NCBI GenBank assembly: GCA_030704615.1
Contig: CM060731.1
Coordinates: 6,636,001-6,696,000, forward strand
Direction: 5' to 3'
DNA: 60,000 nt
Source: Takakia lepidozioides
Lineage: Eukaryota > Streptophyta > Takakiopsida > Takakiales > Takakiaceae
Shown: positions 12,688 to 22,476 of the stretch, piece after piece
Numbering within the stretch: position 1 is the stretch's first letter
Layout of the letters: each line of letters begins with the position of its first letter
Position numbers and translations under genes: made by a program
The notes under the pieces: generated by a model
Seen by the model: only the letters and a program-made list of their open reading frames with translations
The model's database searches: none
Told to the model about the DNA's origin: nothing

Positions 12688-12688
12688 A

Positions 12689-13360
12689 TACATATCGCTA
12701 CACAACTACATCGATGTCCAAAACCACACAACACATGTGCACACCACACACTAGTACACCACTAGTCCAACCACTAGTCCAACCACTAGGCTACAACTAG
12801 TCAGTCACTAGGCTGCCACTATGCTGCCCACTATGGCAGTCACTAGTCCACACAATGATAAAGAAGAAGAATACAAGCACAAGCTCATGCGAGCTCACAA
12901 AGCTGAAGCATAAACTCATGCATATATAACCTCATCACTCAAATACAAGTCAAGCCAAGTGCACCCCACGCCATGGGGAATCCACACTACGGCGCCATAG
13001 CTAGGCGCGGTGAGGCTCAACTCGAGAAAGATGAGCCTCCCGCGCTTGCCGTGAAGATAACCACTCTAGGGCCTAAATCTGCCTTGACCCCTGGATTGAC
13101 ACTTGGGCCGATCCCAAATGTCAATATGTAAAAGCTAGCTATTTCCTAGCTAGTTTCACACTAGTGGTAAGATAACTTGACAGCTGTCGTGCGCATACAT
13201 ATCGCTACACAACTACATCGATGTCCAAAACCACACAACACATGTGCACACCACACGCTAGTATACCACTAGTCCACCACTAGTCCAACCACTAGGCTAC
13301 AACTAGTCAGTCACTAGGCTGCCACTATGTTGCCCACTATGGCAGTCACTAGTCCACACA
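12689..13360 (-). repeat. 3' LTR of gypsy element A, with a duplicated end segment
   Basis: Read on the minus strand, the region starts TGTGTGGACTAGTG right after a polypurine tract (AGCTAGGGGGGCG, about 13,361-13,375) and ends CGACA next to the hAT remnant, so it has TG...CA ends. A ~170-bp segment occurs twice, at 13,188-13,360 and 12,689-12,854, in the same orientation. A TATA-like TTATATATGC lies near 12,920. Either one 672-bp LTR carries an internal duplication, or two LTRs (about 505 bp plus a truncated one) are joined. Confidence 0.65.
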
Positions 13361-13620
13361 ATCGCCCCCCTAGCTGGTGCTTAGGTCCCTCTAAGTCCAG
13401 GTAGCCACAAGATGTGATAGTGACCATAGCCTCACTAAGTCCTCCACCACTATGCCTACTACTCTCAAACTCGATAGATCAAGAGGCCGGGTGCAAGAGT
13501 TGCCCCATCATTAGTCAGCGTCTTGCAACCTGTGAACTTGAGCTTGGGATCTCATGTATTGACTCCTATGAGCTTGGCCTCCCATGTCTTGTTAGCTGCC
13601 TCCAGTCGTGTCCACTACCA

Positions 13621-13785
13621 CTATCCCAAGCAGTGTGGACACAACCAATCTCCGTCAGGAACCTTCTCAAGAGGTGGTGTCAAGCATCCCATATGCCAAC
13701 CCCTTGAGCATCGATCACACACCAGCATGGTGGCTGCCCCTTTGGCAGACCCACACAGCATGCACCTCACGATATCCTCCACCAC
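13621..13785 (-). pseudogene. PHD finger encoded at the 3' end of gypsy A
   Basis: The minus strand encodes a C4HC3 PHD finger: CMLC, then LVCDRCSRGWHMGCL, then WLCPHC, followed by LG and a TAG stop at 13,623-13,621. All eight zinc ligands and the conserved Trp are present. PHD fingers read histone H3 tails, so one on an integrase-side product could steer insertion (inferred). It joins the integrase tail abruptly after AIQ-type residues ATIRGGGY, in a shifted frame, so the linker that should separate them looks deleted. Not expected to be expressed from this copy. Confidence 0.85.
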
Positions 13786-13891
13786 GTATAGTGGCATACC
13801 TCAACGTATCACGGTGCTGTGCAATGGCAAGGTTCTCAAAAGCCATGGGCATGACTTTCTTGAACAACTCTGCACGCTGATCACATGCACG

Positions 13892-16691
13892 TACTCACAC
13901 GTCCGGATCGTCAAGGTTAAGGACTTGAGCAGTGTCCCTACGAATGGCTGTAGGCAAATCCGGCTCTCGGCCAAAGAGAAAGAAATATGGTGAGAAGGAG
14001 GCAAGTGATGCTTGTTTGCTGAACCTGTAGCCCATGGCTAACCAAGGAACCTGAAGATCCCAATCTCCTAGGTGTCCCTTCTGCAAGCCATACTTGCGCA
14101 AACCCCTCTTCACCGTCTGAACAACTTTCTCTGCTAAGTCATCGGCCTCAGGATGATCCCGAGAAGTGGTGCGGTGGTCTATCAAGGCTTTATCACACAA
14201 AGCTTGAAACTCCCCCAAGAACTCTCTCCCTTGGTCCGTGAGTACCTCAGCTGGAGCACCAAATCGGCTAAGCACACGATCTAAGAATGCATACGCAGCC
14301 CCCTCACTAGCCTTGTCAGGCAATGGAACCAACTCAATCCACTTGGAGAAGTACTCCACCATCACCAACACATATCTGTGGTGGCGCATAGTCAGTGGCA
14401 ACGGTCCTGCGAAGTCAAGACTCCACCTGTAGCCCAATCCCATGATTGGTAAAGGATGCAACTGTGGTGTAGGGGCGTTGAATGAAGCACGCACCCTGTC
14501 ACACACCATGCACCTAGCCACGAACTGTTGCACCTCTGTATGCATACCACGCCACCAATACTGCCCCTGTAGTAAACTGTGAGTGCGTCGCACTCCAAAA
14601 TGCCCCAACTCCTCATGGGCATGCCGCACTAACCGTGCACGCTGTGTGGGGCGAGGCACAATCCTCACCCGACCATCCTCCCACACTCGAAGTAGGTGTA
14701 TCCCCTCCCACTTGAACCTCTTGGCTCGTTGCAGGATCCGATCCCTCTCCCTGGCAGTCACAGTGGCTGTCGTGTCTCCCGTGCGGAGGTAGTCCAACAC
14801 AGCCGAATCCTCATGTATATCTCTGGCACCACCTGGCTCATCACTAGCCTCAGGGTCCTCAGACACTCCGTCTACAGTCATCCCTGTTGTAGGTCCAACC
14901 TGACCTCCCGATTCCAAGATACACAAAAATACAGATGCGTGCCATCCCGACACCATCTCCTCGTCCGTCTCACCATGCCACCGAGCTCCAGTGTCATCCT
15001 GCTGGCTCATGCATGGATTGCGACTCAATCCATCCGCATCCCGATTGACCAAACCCGGTCGATGCAAAACCTGAAAGTCATACTCGTGGAGTATGAGTGC
15101 CCACCGTGCAAGCTTCCCCGTAAGCTTGTCTGACTCCATCAACCACTTGAGTGGCTGGTGATCTGTGACAAGGGTGAAAAGATTGCCGTATAGATAGCAC
15201 CTGAAGTGTGTCACGGCCCACACTGCAGCTAAGCACTCTCCCTCATATGAGCTGTACTTAGCCTCTGCAACGTTGTTCGAGCGGCTAGCATAAGCCACTA
15301 CGAACTCTCTTCCCTCATCATCCACCTGTGTGAGCACCGCTCCAAGCCCCAGCATGCTCCAATCCGTATGCAGCTGAAAGGGACGCCCCCTGATAGGTCG
15401 TCTCAGGATAGGCGCCGAGGTCAACCTCGCCTTGAGCTCTTGAAAAGCTCATTCCTGCTCATCTTCCCACTGCCACTCCTGGTCCACCTTGGTCAGCTTG
15501 GTTAGAGCCTTTGCAATGGTACTAAATCCCTTGACAAACCGTCTATAATTGTTTGCCAACCCCATGAAAGCTCGAACTCGGCTCACATCCGTGGGGCGTG
15601 AAATTTGTGCAATGGCCTCTACCTTAGTCTGTTGTACCCCCAATCCTCCAGGATATATCATGTGACCCAGATACTCAATCTGGTTGTGGAAAAACTTGCA
15701 CTTCCCCGGATGCAACTTCAATCCGTGCGCTCTCAAGCACTCCAATACCACCTGAAGGTGTCTCTCATGCTCCTCCATCGTAACACTAAAGATGATGATG
15801 TCATCTATGTAGCACCGAGAAAAATCCACCCCTGCTAGAATCCTATCCATGACTCTCTGAAACTCTGCAAGAGCATTCTTAAGCCCAAATGGTAAGAACC
15901 GCCACTGATATAGGCAATCCTTGCCGTGCTCATTGATCCCCCAGAATGCCGTCTTCTGCTTGTCCGCCTCCTTGATTGGCAACTGGTGATATCCGGATCG
16001 TAAATCCAAAGTGCTAAAGGCCTTAGCATGTCCGATGGCATCAAAGATCTCCTCTGATGTTGGCATGGCATACTTATCGGACTTGGTCTGACAATTTATA
16101 GGCCGGTAATCACCGCACATACGTCTCTCCGTCCAATTGCCATAGACATCCTTCTTGGTTGGCATCACTGTGGCTGAAGCATACTCTCCACCAGAGAGCT
16201 CCACCAAACCTGCCTCCCAGAGATCTTGAGTCCTCATCTGAATCAAAGACCTCTCTATGTCACTGTATCTATAGGGTCTCCGAAAGATTGGCGTGTCAGT
16301 GGCCAACTCAATACGGATCTCTTGACCCTTCAGTGCTCCCAAGTACTTCAAACTGAAGGCAAAGCAATTCCTGTAAGCCCTCAGGAACCGCCGTATACGT
16401 CGTCTCTCTCCTCCGGTGACAATGGGTCCAATGTCAGGCTCCCAATTGTCCTCCGTAACTGCAACCGTAAGTCCAGTGGGCTTAGAGGTAGAGGACGCGT
16501 CTAGTGGTTGCTATGTTGCAACCTCTTGAGCAGTACTCCCTGCCTGCTCAGTCAATGACAAGGCCTCATCCTGCCCCATCATCTCATCCTTGAGGACCTC
16601 CTCAACCCGTGAAGAATCCCCAACCTCATCCATCACAGCCACCTTGGCTGCCAACTCCCTCTGAACCTCGAGCACCTCCCACGTGTGCCAT
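13892..16691 (-). pseudogene. Gypsy A pol: reverse transcriptase, RNase H, integrase
   Basis: About 15,449-16,351 encodes the gypsy reverse transcriptase (FSTLDLRSGYHQLPI, FLPFGLKNALAEFQRVMD, catalytic YIDDII, IEYLGHMI). A single TGA at 15,446-15,448 separates it from 13,895-15,445: RNase H (FQLHTDWSMLGLGAVL, VTDHQPLKWLM), the integrase HHCC finger (HEELGHFG ... CMVCDR) and the DDE core (LDFAGPL, LTDQGREF, and a Glu-containing EKVVQTVKRGL). Upstream of the RT the frame is open to a TAG near 16,508, then continues to 16,691 where the element is cut. A further TGA ends the integrase frame at about 13,892. The lesions are few, so the insertion is not very old. Confidence 0.93.
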
Positions 16692-17377
16692 CACTAGAAG
16701 CATTCGTGTCATTTACCACTGGGGTAACGACTCATTTTGAGTCGTAAAAGTCAAAAAATTGGGATCGACTGGAAGTTACAACAGACTAGTTACAACAGAC
16801 GTGGTAGTTGGGTTGGACATCCAATGATTGGAGTGGTAAAGGACGCAGACGCGCGAACAACTGCTCAGCGATTAATGCGATTAATGTTGAAGAACCACGT
16901 GGCGTAACCAGGCGGGCCGCCCGTGTGTCTGACCTTTTGGGCTGACTTTGACTTTTCCCTCCGGATGAGTAGACTGACTCACCCGGGGCGCGGTGACACA
17001 TGGATGCGGACGTGGATGCGGACGTGGATGCCGATGTGGCGGCGCCGCGACGAGCGGCAATGCTGCCGCATGGCCACGGGCCCAAGACGCCACATCGCAG
17101 TCGGCCACATCACTTGGAGTGCTGCATGTGACGTCGCAACAGCCACTGGCGAAGTCAACTGCACAACTTCCGGTAGACGAATCCACGGGGACCACGTGGA
17201 GAGTGTGTGGGTCGACGCGTAGCGTCGTCCCCACGCAATGGCAGTGATGGGTATGACTACTAGTGGAAAGACGCAGAGTGCTTGTGCCATCTCGGGACTG
17301 CTTTGGCCAACTCCGCTGCCACTGTGCTAGTTGGTTGCACTACAGTAGGAAAGCACGAAAAATGAGCACTTGTAGTG
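16692..17377. mobile_element. Non-autonomous CACTA-type element, copy 1 (686 bp)
   Basis: It begins CACTAGAAGCATTCGTGTC and ends with the complement of CACTACAAGTGCTCA, matching the CACTA signature of En/Spm elements. Copy 2 at 44,316-44,879 shares both termini, which fixes the boundaries. The interior has no transposase but contains a short direct repeat of GGATGCGGACGT (about 17,001-17,030). I could not find a 3-bp target duplication (CAT versus GTT). It interrupts gypsy A. Confidence 0.7.
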
Positions 17378-17985
17378 GTTTGTGTGAGTTTCCAACTGAC
17401 CTACATTCTAAGCTGAAAATATGGTTCTGATGCATTCTACTGGTTTTAGTGGTTTACCCATATGCAGGGGGAATTGAGAAGCAATGATACTGGGCGAGAC
17501 TGAGAACACAGACCACGATGCATGCACAACATCACACTAATGAACCAAATAGACGAGGCAACAGGGAGACCAAAGACCATCACACATACACATAGAAGGT
17601 GGACGGACACGACAACAAGTCAGGAAATGTGATATTACATTCAAATTAGAGACCGTCGTGGCACACCTGCATATGAGCAAGACTAAATGCCAACATACAT
17701 GGTTGCCGGACATCACTTAAACTGTCATGGCCCAAATGTTCAAAATTGGTAACGTGAGTATCATACACACTTCTATGAGTATCATACACACCCAACAGGA
17801 ACTACAAGCATGAAATGTCACCTGATACTTTCACCTTTCCTCATACTCTTCTCTGGCCACAGAGTCACCGTGCCTTTCACGTGCGCTAGTGTGGTCTGGG
17901 GGGGGGGCATCGTCCACATTTGGGCAAGGCAATGTAACACTTGGAAGCATGATCTCGTGGACTTTCACCTTGTACCACCCGGATC
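17378..17985. other. Spacer without a recognisable gene
   Basis: Only a small direct repeat (TATGAGTATCATACACAC, about 17,754-17,791) stands out. Nothing coding is supported here with confidence. Confidence 0.4.
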
Positions 17986-18320
17986 GAATGTCCTTGCAGT
18001 GGAACTTGTCAACCCCGGCTATTCCCACCACTTCCGCCTTGGCGGCGGCTGTCTTTGACCGCATGTCTTTGACCGCTTGTCAGGAGAAACACAGGATCTG
18101 ATATCTGCAGACACCAACATCAGGGTCCACTCAGCAACAAACATAGCAATGACAGGGTGAAAGTCAAGCGCAGCTGGGCATGGAAACGATCTTGGTTGCC
18201 ACAATACTGAATCAGCAGCCAATTCAGGGTGTACCAACGTACCTTGAAGCGAAGCTCGTCGCTGAGGGTGGCAACTGAGGAAAGCTGCCCACGTGTCTTC
18301 AACTGCAGCAACAAAAAGAG
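17831..18320 (-). other. Possible 3' exons of the minus-strand FCP1-like gene or a neighbour
   Basis: A minus-strand exon-like block after TTGCTGCAG (about 18,243-18,302) encodes LKTRGQLSSVATLSDELRFK and ends at a GTACGT donor. A second open block (about 17,831-18,064) encodes AEVVGIAGVDKFHCKDIRSG. Both read like real protein, but I recognise no family and cannot connect their frames to the gene upstream. Confidence 0.3.
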
Positions 18321-18850
18321 GTTTAGTCAGACAAATAAGAATAACATGAACTCTAGTGGTTGCAATGGTATAAACACACCTCCACGGAGCAAGCTAACAA
18401 ACACCCTGCTCAGACCCTAGCACTACAACTTCCTGGCAAAAATAACCCTACTAAAAACCAGCCAGGCAAAGCAAGGAGCCATGAATGCATGCCTGGGGAA
18501 CCACGTCCTGCTGCAATGATGGTGCCGGGGACAGCACACTCCTCTTGCTCACCTGCAATGAATACACATTGCAACGCTTCAGGAAGTGTATCCATAAAGG
18601 AAACCAACCAAGTAAGTTTGCGGAGAGGGGCTGGGAACAACCATACCTTGGGCGCTGCCTCCTCATGCCGGGGGGGGAATCCGGAATGCTACCGCCGTAG
18701 CACTATGGTCGTAGGCGCAGGACCCACCTTCGTCACATTCGACCCCACTGCCACTCCCTGTACATGTGGTCCCTGCAAAACATATAGTGCCAGCCTTGCG
18801 TGAGAGGGCATCCGGGGGGAACAAAACAAACATGGACTTTGGCTTCGATG

Positions 18851-21303
18851 TCATGTTGCAAACAGTAAGGTTAGTTTCACTTGCATGGGCGCAGAAGTAC
18901 TTCCCCCAACGACCCCATCCTCTCCCACATTCAAGCTGCCAGTCGGGGTCAGCTTCCGCGTGCTTGTGAAGACACGCACATCCTTGGAGCAAAACAAATC
19001 TTGGCAGTAGGGCCAGACTGTTTCTAAAAGGTAGTCTGAATCGGGCCCCTCACTGACATTGCCAGTGACATCAAACGACAATGGATGGACCATGTTCAAA
19101 GGGGAGTTCCCCCTCCCCTTGTGTGGTGAATCATCCACTAGGAGGGTGTTGGATTCGTTAAATCCAGAAAATTCCGACCACACCCTCGACAGTCTCTTCT
19201 ATAAGTTCTGTACGGCAGGCCCTTTTGTGGGGTGTGGCTCTGTCAAGGGGTCACACTCCTCTTGTGACCACACAAAGAGGGGAGAACCCTTGACCCCCTG
19301 CATGACCACTTTGAAGATGTCTGCAACATTCCCCTTGGAAGCACAGGACCATATCCCAACGTAGAAATACCGGAAGAGAAGGTTTAAAAACTCGCAGACA
19401 TGGGGCCTTGGGAAAACATACTTGTTGGTGGTCAACACCCATGGCCAATGACGCCTCGGGTTGGGCTGAAAGTTAGGAATAGAGTGGCACAGGATCCCGT
19501 TCAGGTTTAGAACAATTAGTTTCGACTTTTCTATGAAATGAGCTTTTGAAGGGGTGTCACGGGGTCTCACCTCAGTGGGTTGGGAGACAACAGTCACCCC
19601 GGAGGGCAAAGTTTCGGTCCCCCTGCAGCCTGGACCAGGCAAACTACCACCCTCTCCCCCTACAGCTTCCCCTTTTCCCCCATCATGAGCAATGACCCCC
19701 CCATCGTCCATGTCATCCCCACCAACTTGCTGGACCTCTCCCTCTTCAACGAGTGGACCCTGCCCCCCACTGTGAATATCATCAACAACAGCCCGGACCT
19801 CTGTCACATCCCTACCCACTACAATTATTTCCTCCTTGTCAGGTACAATGGTCGCAGCAAGGGGGTCTTCCATAATGCCACCCGTCACACCCCCTTTTTG
19901 CCCCATCATGAGTTCCACTATCTTCTTCAGTTGTGCTTCCATTCCCCTCTCCCGCTCCGCAGAGAGAGCCGCAAGCCTCTCCAGGGCCCCGATGCGGGCT
20001 GCCATTGAGTTCCCCGCTCCCTACGCATACAAACACCCACCCGTACCGTTAAAAACCAGAAGAAGAGGCCGAATGTGCAGGATTTCAGGCATTCGGAGAT
20101 GGCTAGGTTTGGCATAACACCCCTCGTGTACCTTGCGTGGGGGCCCCACATACCCACCAAATCTTAGTACAACAACAGATTCATGAATGGAAACCAGACT
20201 TCAAAACATACCTGGCTCAAAATAGACTCTGATGGGGTGCCAGTCGCAGCGTTCTTGCACTCCGCCCCGAGTTCGGACAGTGACGGGCTCCGCGCTTTGC
20301 GTCTTTTCTGTATTTGCCCATCTACACACTGTCAGTACAAAATGCCAGGAGCATATGGACAAAGCACTGCCTTGCATATCACATAACAACTAATTATGCA
20401 CAAGCAATAAAACCCACTCGTGGGTGTCTCTTCCATCAGAACATGCCACAACGTAAGAGCAATGAGAAGGGGGTGAGGGAGATTACCAAACAGGCTGCTT
20501 GGCCTGCAACTCCTGCCCGGCCCCAACGCGAGGGGTTTGTGACACAAGCACGCGCTTGCTTCATCCCTTCAGCCTTTGCAAGTCCACGAGGGGACTCCCA
20601 GTAGGCAACAAGCTTATCCCAATAGGCGGGTTCAGTGTTCATTGGCCTCACACCAGTCTTCGCCCATTTATCTTTCAGTTTTGCTCTTTCTCCTTTCATT
20701 ATCTTCCCACATTGCTTCACTATAAAATCACGATTGGCAGGGATAGGTGTGTACTCGTACATTCCATTTATGCCCTCTATTATTGTTGACATGGCACTCT
20801 GGGACTGCTGGTCAATGTCTTGTACGCTTGAGTCAAGGTAACGCAATGCCAGGCCACGCAAATCACGCTGCCAGTGTTCCTTACCTTCGCAGCCAGCATT
20901 GATGACTCCATTTCCATGCACCTCCACCTTGTGGCACTTTAGCCCTGCAGCCACCCTTCCCTCTCCATCTCCTTCCCATTGTTTCATGGCATGACGTCGT
21001 TCCTTCCTCAGCTCTGATGTCCGTTTCCTGCCCCCATGCTCTGGAGCAGCGCCGTCATACGTTGTGGGGGGTGACTGATGTGTGCCGGAGGGGGGAGGGC
21101 TGTATGGAGATGTGGGAGGCCCCCATTGTGACGTGGCAACATCAGGAAGCCAGCGCCACGACCCCGAAGCAAGGGGGGCTCCCCATGGTGCACTCTGTTG
21201 TGGAGACCATCCAGCAGGGGGTGGGTGCCAAGGTTGGTGTTGGTTGGCATTGTGTGGTGGCTGTGAGTGCTTTGCTGCAGCTTCACTCCCCTTCCGCTGC
21301 CAA
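18851..21303 (-). pseudogene. Transposase_24-like region fused to an FCP1/NIF-type phosphatase fold; in-frame stop
   Basis: Exon a (20,487 to about 21,303) encodes a Pro-rich start, then a region resembling plant Transposase_24 (Ptta/En/Spm): INGMYEYTPIPANRDF, KLKDKWAKTG, YWDKLVAYWESP. Exon b (20,212-20,307) encodes KRRKARSPSLSELGAEC. Exon c starts at 20,020 after a TAG acceptor and gives a short coiled coil (MAARIGALERLAALSAERER), an acidic linker and an FCP1-like HAD fold: KLIVLNLNGILCHS, KYVFPRPHVCEFLN, FYVGIWSCASKGNV, FVWSQEECDPL. Phases agree at both introns. A TAG at 19,199-19,201 interrupts the frame, which then continues with SGFNESNTLLVDDSPHKG, the expected C-terminal FCP1 block. The catalytic DxDx(T/V) motif reads NLNGI, so phosphatase activity is unlikely even without the stop. 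Exons downstream of about 18,990 are unresolved. Confidence 0.7.
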
Positions 21304-21686
21304 AAACATCCCACACACAAGGTGCATCAGATGTAGTCCTACTGAACACAACGTCACCAGAGCACAAACCATCCCACAACCACAACTATGGATTGGCTGA
21401 CCTCAAACCCACTCCCCTGCAGCGCAAGTGCCAAAAACTGAAAAGGAGAGGGATAGAATGTCCTCATAACATGTAAGCCCATTCATTGGTGAAGAAATAG
21501 AATGTGGGCGGGTTCACATCAGTACCACATTAAACTTACCAGGAAACAGAACATCCATCCGGGTTTTGCACATATCCAGTGGACATCTATTCACACAATC
21601 AGCAAATGGCTGTATGGCGGAGCCCAGCAACGGAGCCCCAAAAGGCCTAAAGACTCTCAATGTTGGTAAACACAGGTGCAGACACA
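21304..21686. other. Left flank of the Mutator-like element
   Basis: This lies upstream of the FCP1-like gene and ends at the 9-bp target site. It may contain that gene's first exon or promoter, but I see no supported start codon and no other structure. Confidence 0.35.
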
Positions 21687-21695
21687 ATTCAATTG
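21687..21695. repeat. Left 9-bp target-site duplication of the Mutator-like element
   Basis: ATTCAATTG here is repeated exactly at 35,876-35,884. Both copies sit 7 bases outside the shared terminal block GCTATTTCATGAGC. A 9-bp duplication is the hallmark of Mutator-like insertion. Confidence 0.9.
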
Positions 21696-21752
21696 GAGGT
21701 TTGCTATTTCATGAGCATGAGCGGCATGAGCGGCATGAGCGGCATGAGCAGA
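21696..21752 (+). repeat. Left terminal inverted repeat, built of CATGAGCGG units
   Basis: It starts GAGGTTTGCTATTTCATGAGC, continues as tandem 9-bp CATGAGCGG units and ends GCATGAGCAGA. The right end carries the same blocks inverted. An isolated related terminus lies at 37,872. Confidence 0.88.
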
Positions 21753-21963
21753 GTAGTAACACAATCGGTTTTCATGAGCAGAAGTACAAATTTCGAAAAT
21801 AAAAAACAATAAAAAACAATAAAAAAACAATAATTTAATGCAATGTGTCAGAAAAAACAAATATATTATTCGGCCCCTTGAAGGGAAAATTGCACTTTTG
21901 ACAGTTGTGCTCATGATATTTTGTCTTCCGCTCATGCCAATTCCTAGCGACATGTGCAAATAT

Positions 21964-22310
21964 GGCGCCGAATTTCGCGGTAATAGGGTCCGTAACCTGA
22001 AAAAACGGCGACGTATTTCGCGGCAATAGGTCTCTCTGGCGAAAAATGGTGCCGAATTCCGCGGCTATAGGTCCCCTCATGACAGGTAATTCGGCGCCAT
22101 TTTTCCAGTGCATGTTCGGACTTAGCCAGTTTTCGGCCCAAAAAAGAGAAATTCGGCGCCATTTTTCCAGACACGGTACCAGTGCATGTTGGGACTTAGC
22201 CAGTTTTTCGGCCCCAAAAAGAGAAATTCGGCGCCATTTTCCCAAACACAGGTACCAGTGCATGTTGGGACTTAGCGAGTTTTCGGCCCCAAAAAGAGAA
22301 ATTCGGCGCC
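21964..22310. repeat. GGCGCC-motif cluster near the left end
   Basis: AATTCGGCGCC or close variants recur, with intact cores at 21,964, 22,093, 22,155, 22,230 and 22,305; the last steps are 62, 75 and 75 bp. The units include GTGCATGTTGGGACTTAGC and a TTTTCCAG tail shared with the intronic array at 32.3-33.3 kb. It lies downstream of the transposase stop. Confidence 0.85.
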
Positions 22311-22476
22311 ATTTTTCCAGAAATGGCCCCAGAACTGCTTCTGTTGGATCTCAGTTTGAATGGAATATTGCCTCATTCCAGGAGTTTTGGGGTGCATTTC
22401 ATTACACTGCAAAAAAAAAGTCTGATACAGCAAAATGCATTTGAAAATATCCATATGGAGGATTCCGTTTGCCCCA

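Larger units (their letters stand above)
12689..16691 (-). mobile_element. Gypsy element A (Ty3/gypsy LTR retrotransposon), 5' truncated
   Basis: Minus-strand element with, in order, a protease-flanking remnant, reverse transcriptase, RNase H, integrase, PHD finger, polypurine tract and 3' LTR. Its 5' part (gag and 5' LTR) is gone; a CACTA-ended element begins at 16,692. On its other side the 3' LTR abuts a broken hAT gene. Confidence 0.85.

Noticed and set aside
12689-13185. Alternative plus-strand LTR (TGTCG...TTGACA)
   Set aside because: It also has TG...CA ends, but the polypurine tract of the minus-strand element abuts TGTGTGGACT at 13,360, not this boundary.
16692-17377. 3-bp target duplication for the CACTA-type element
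   Set aside because: Flanks are CAT and GTT, which do not match; the boundaries rest on the second copy instead.
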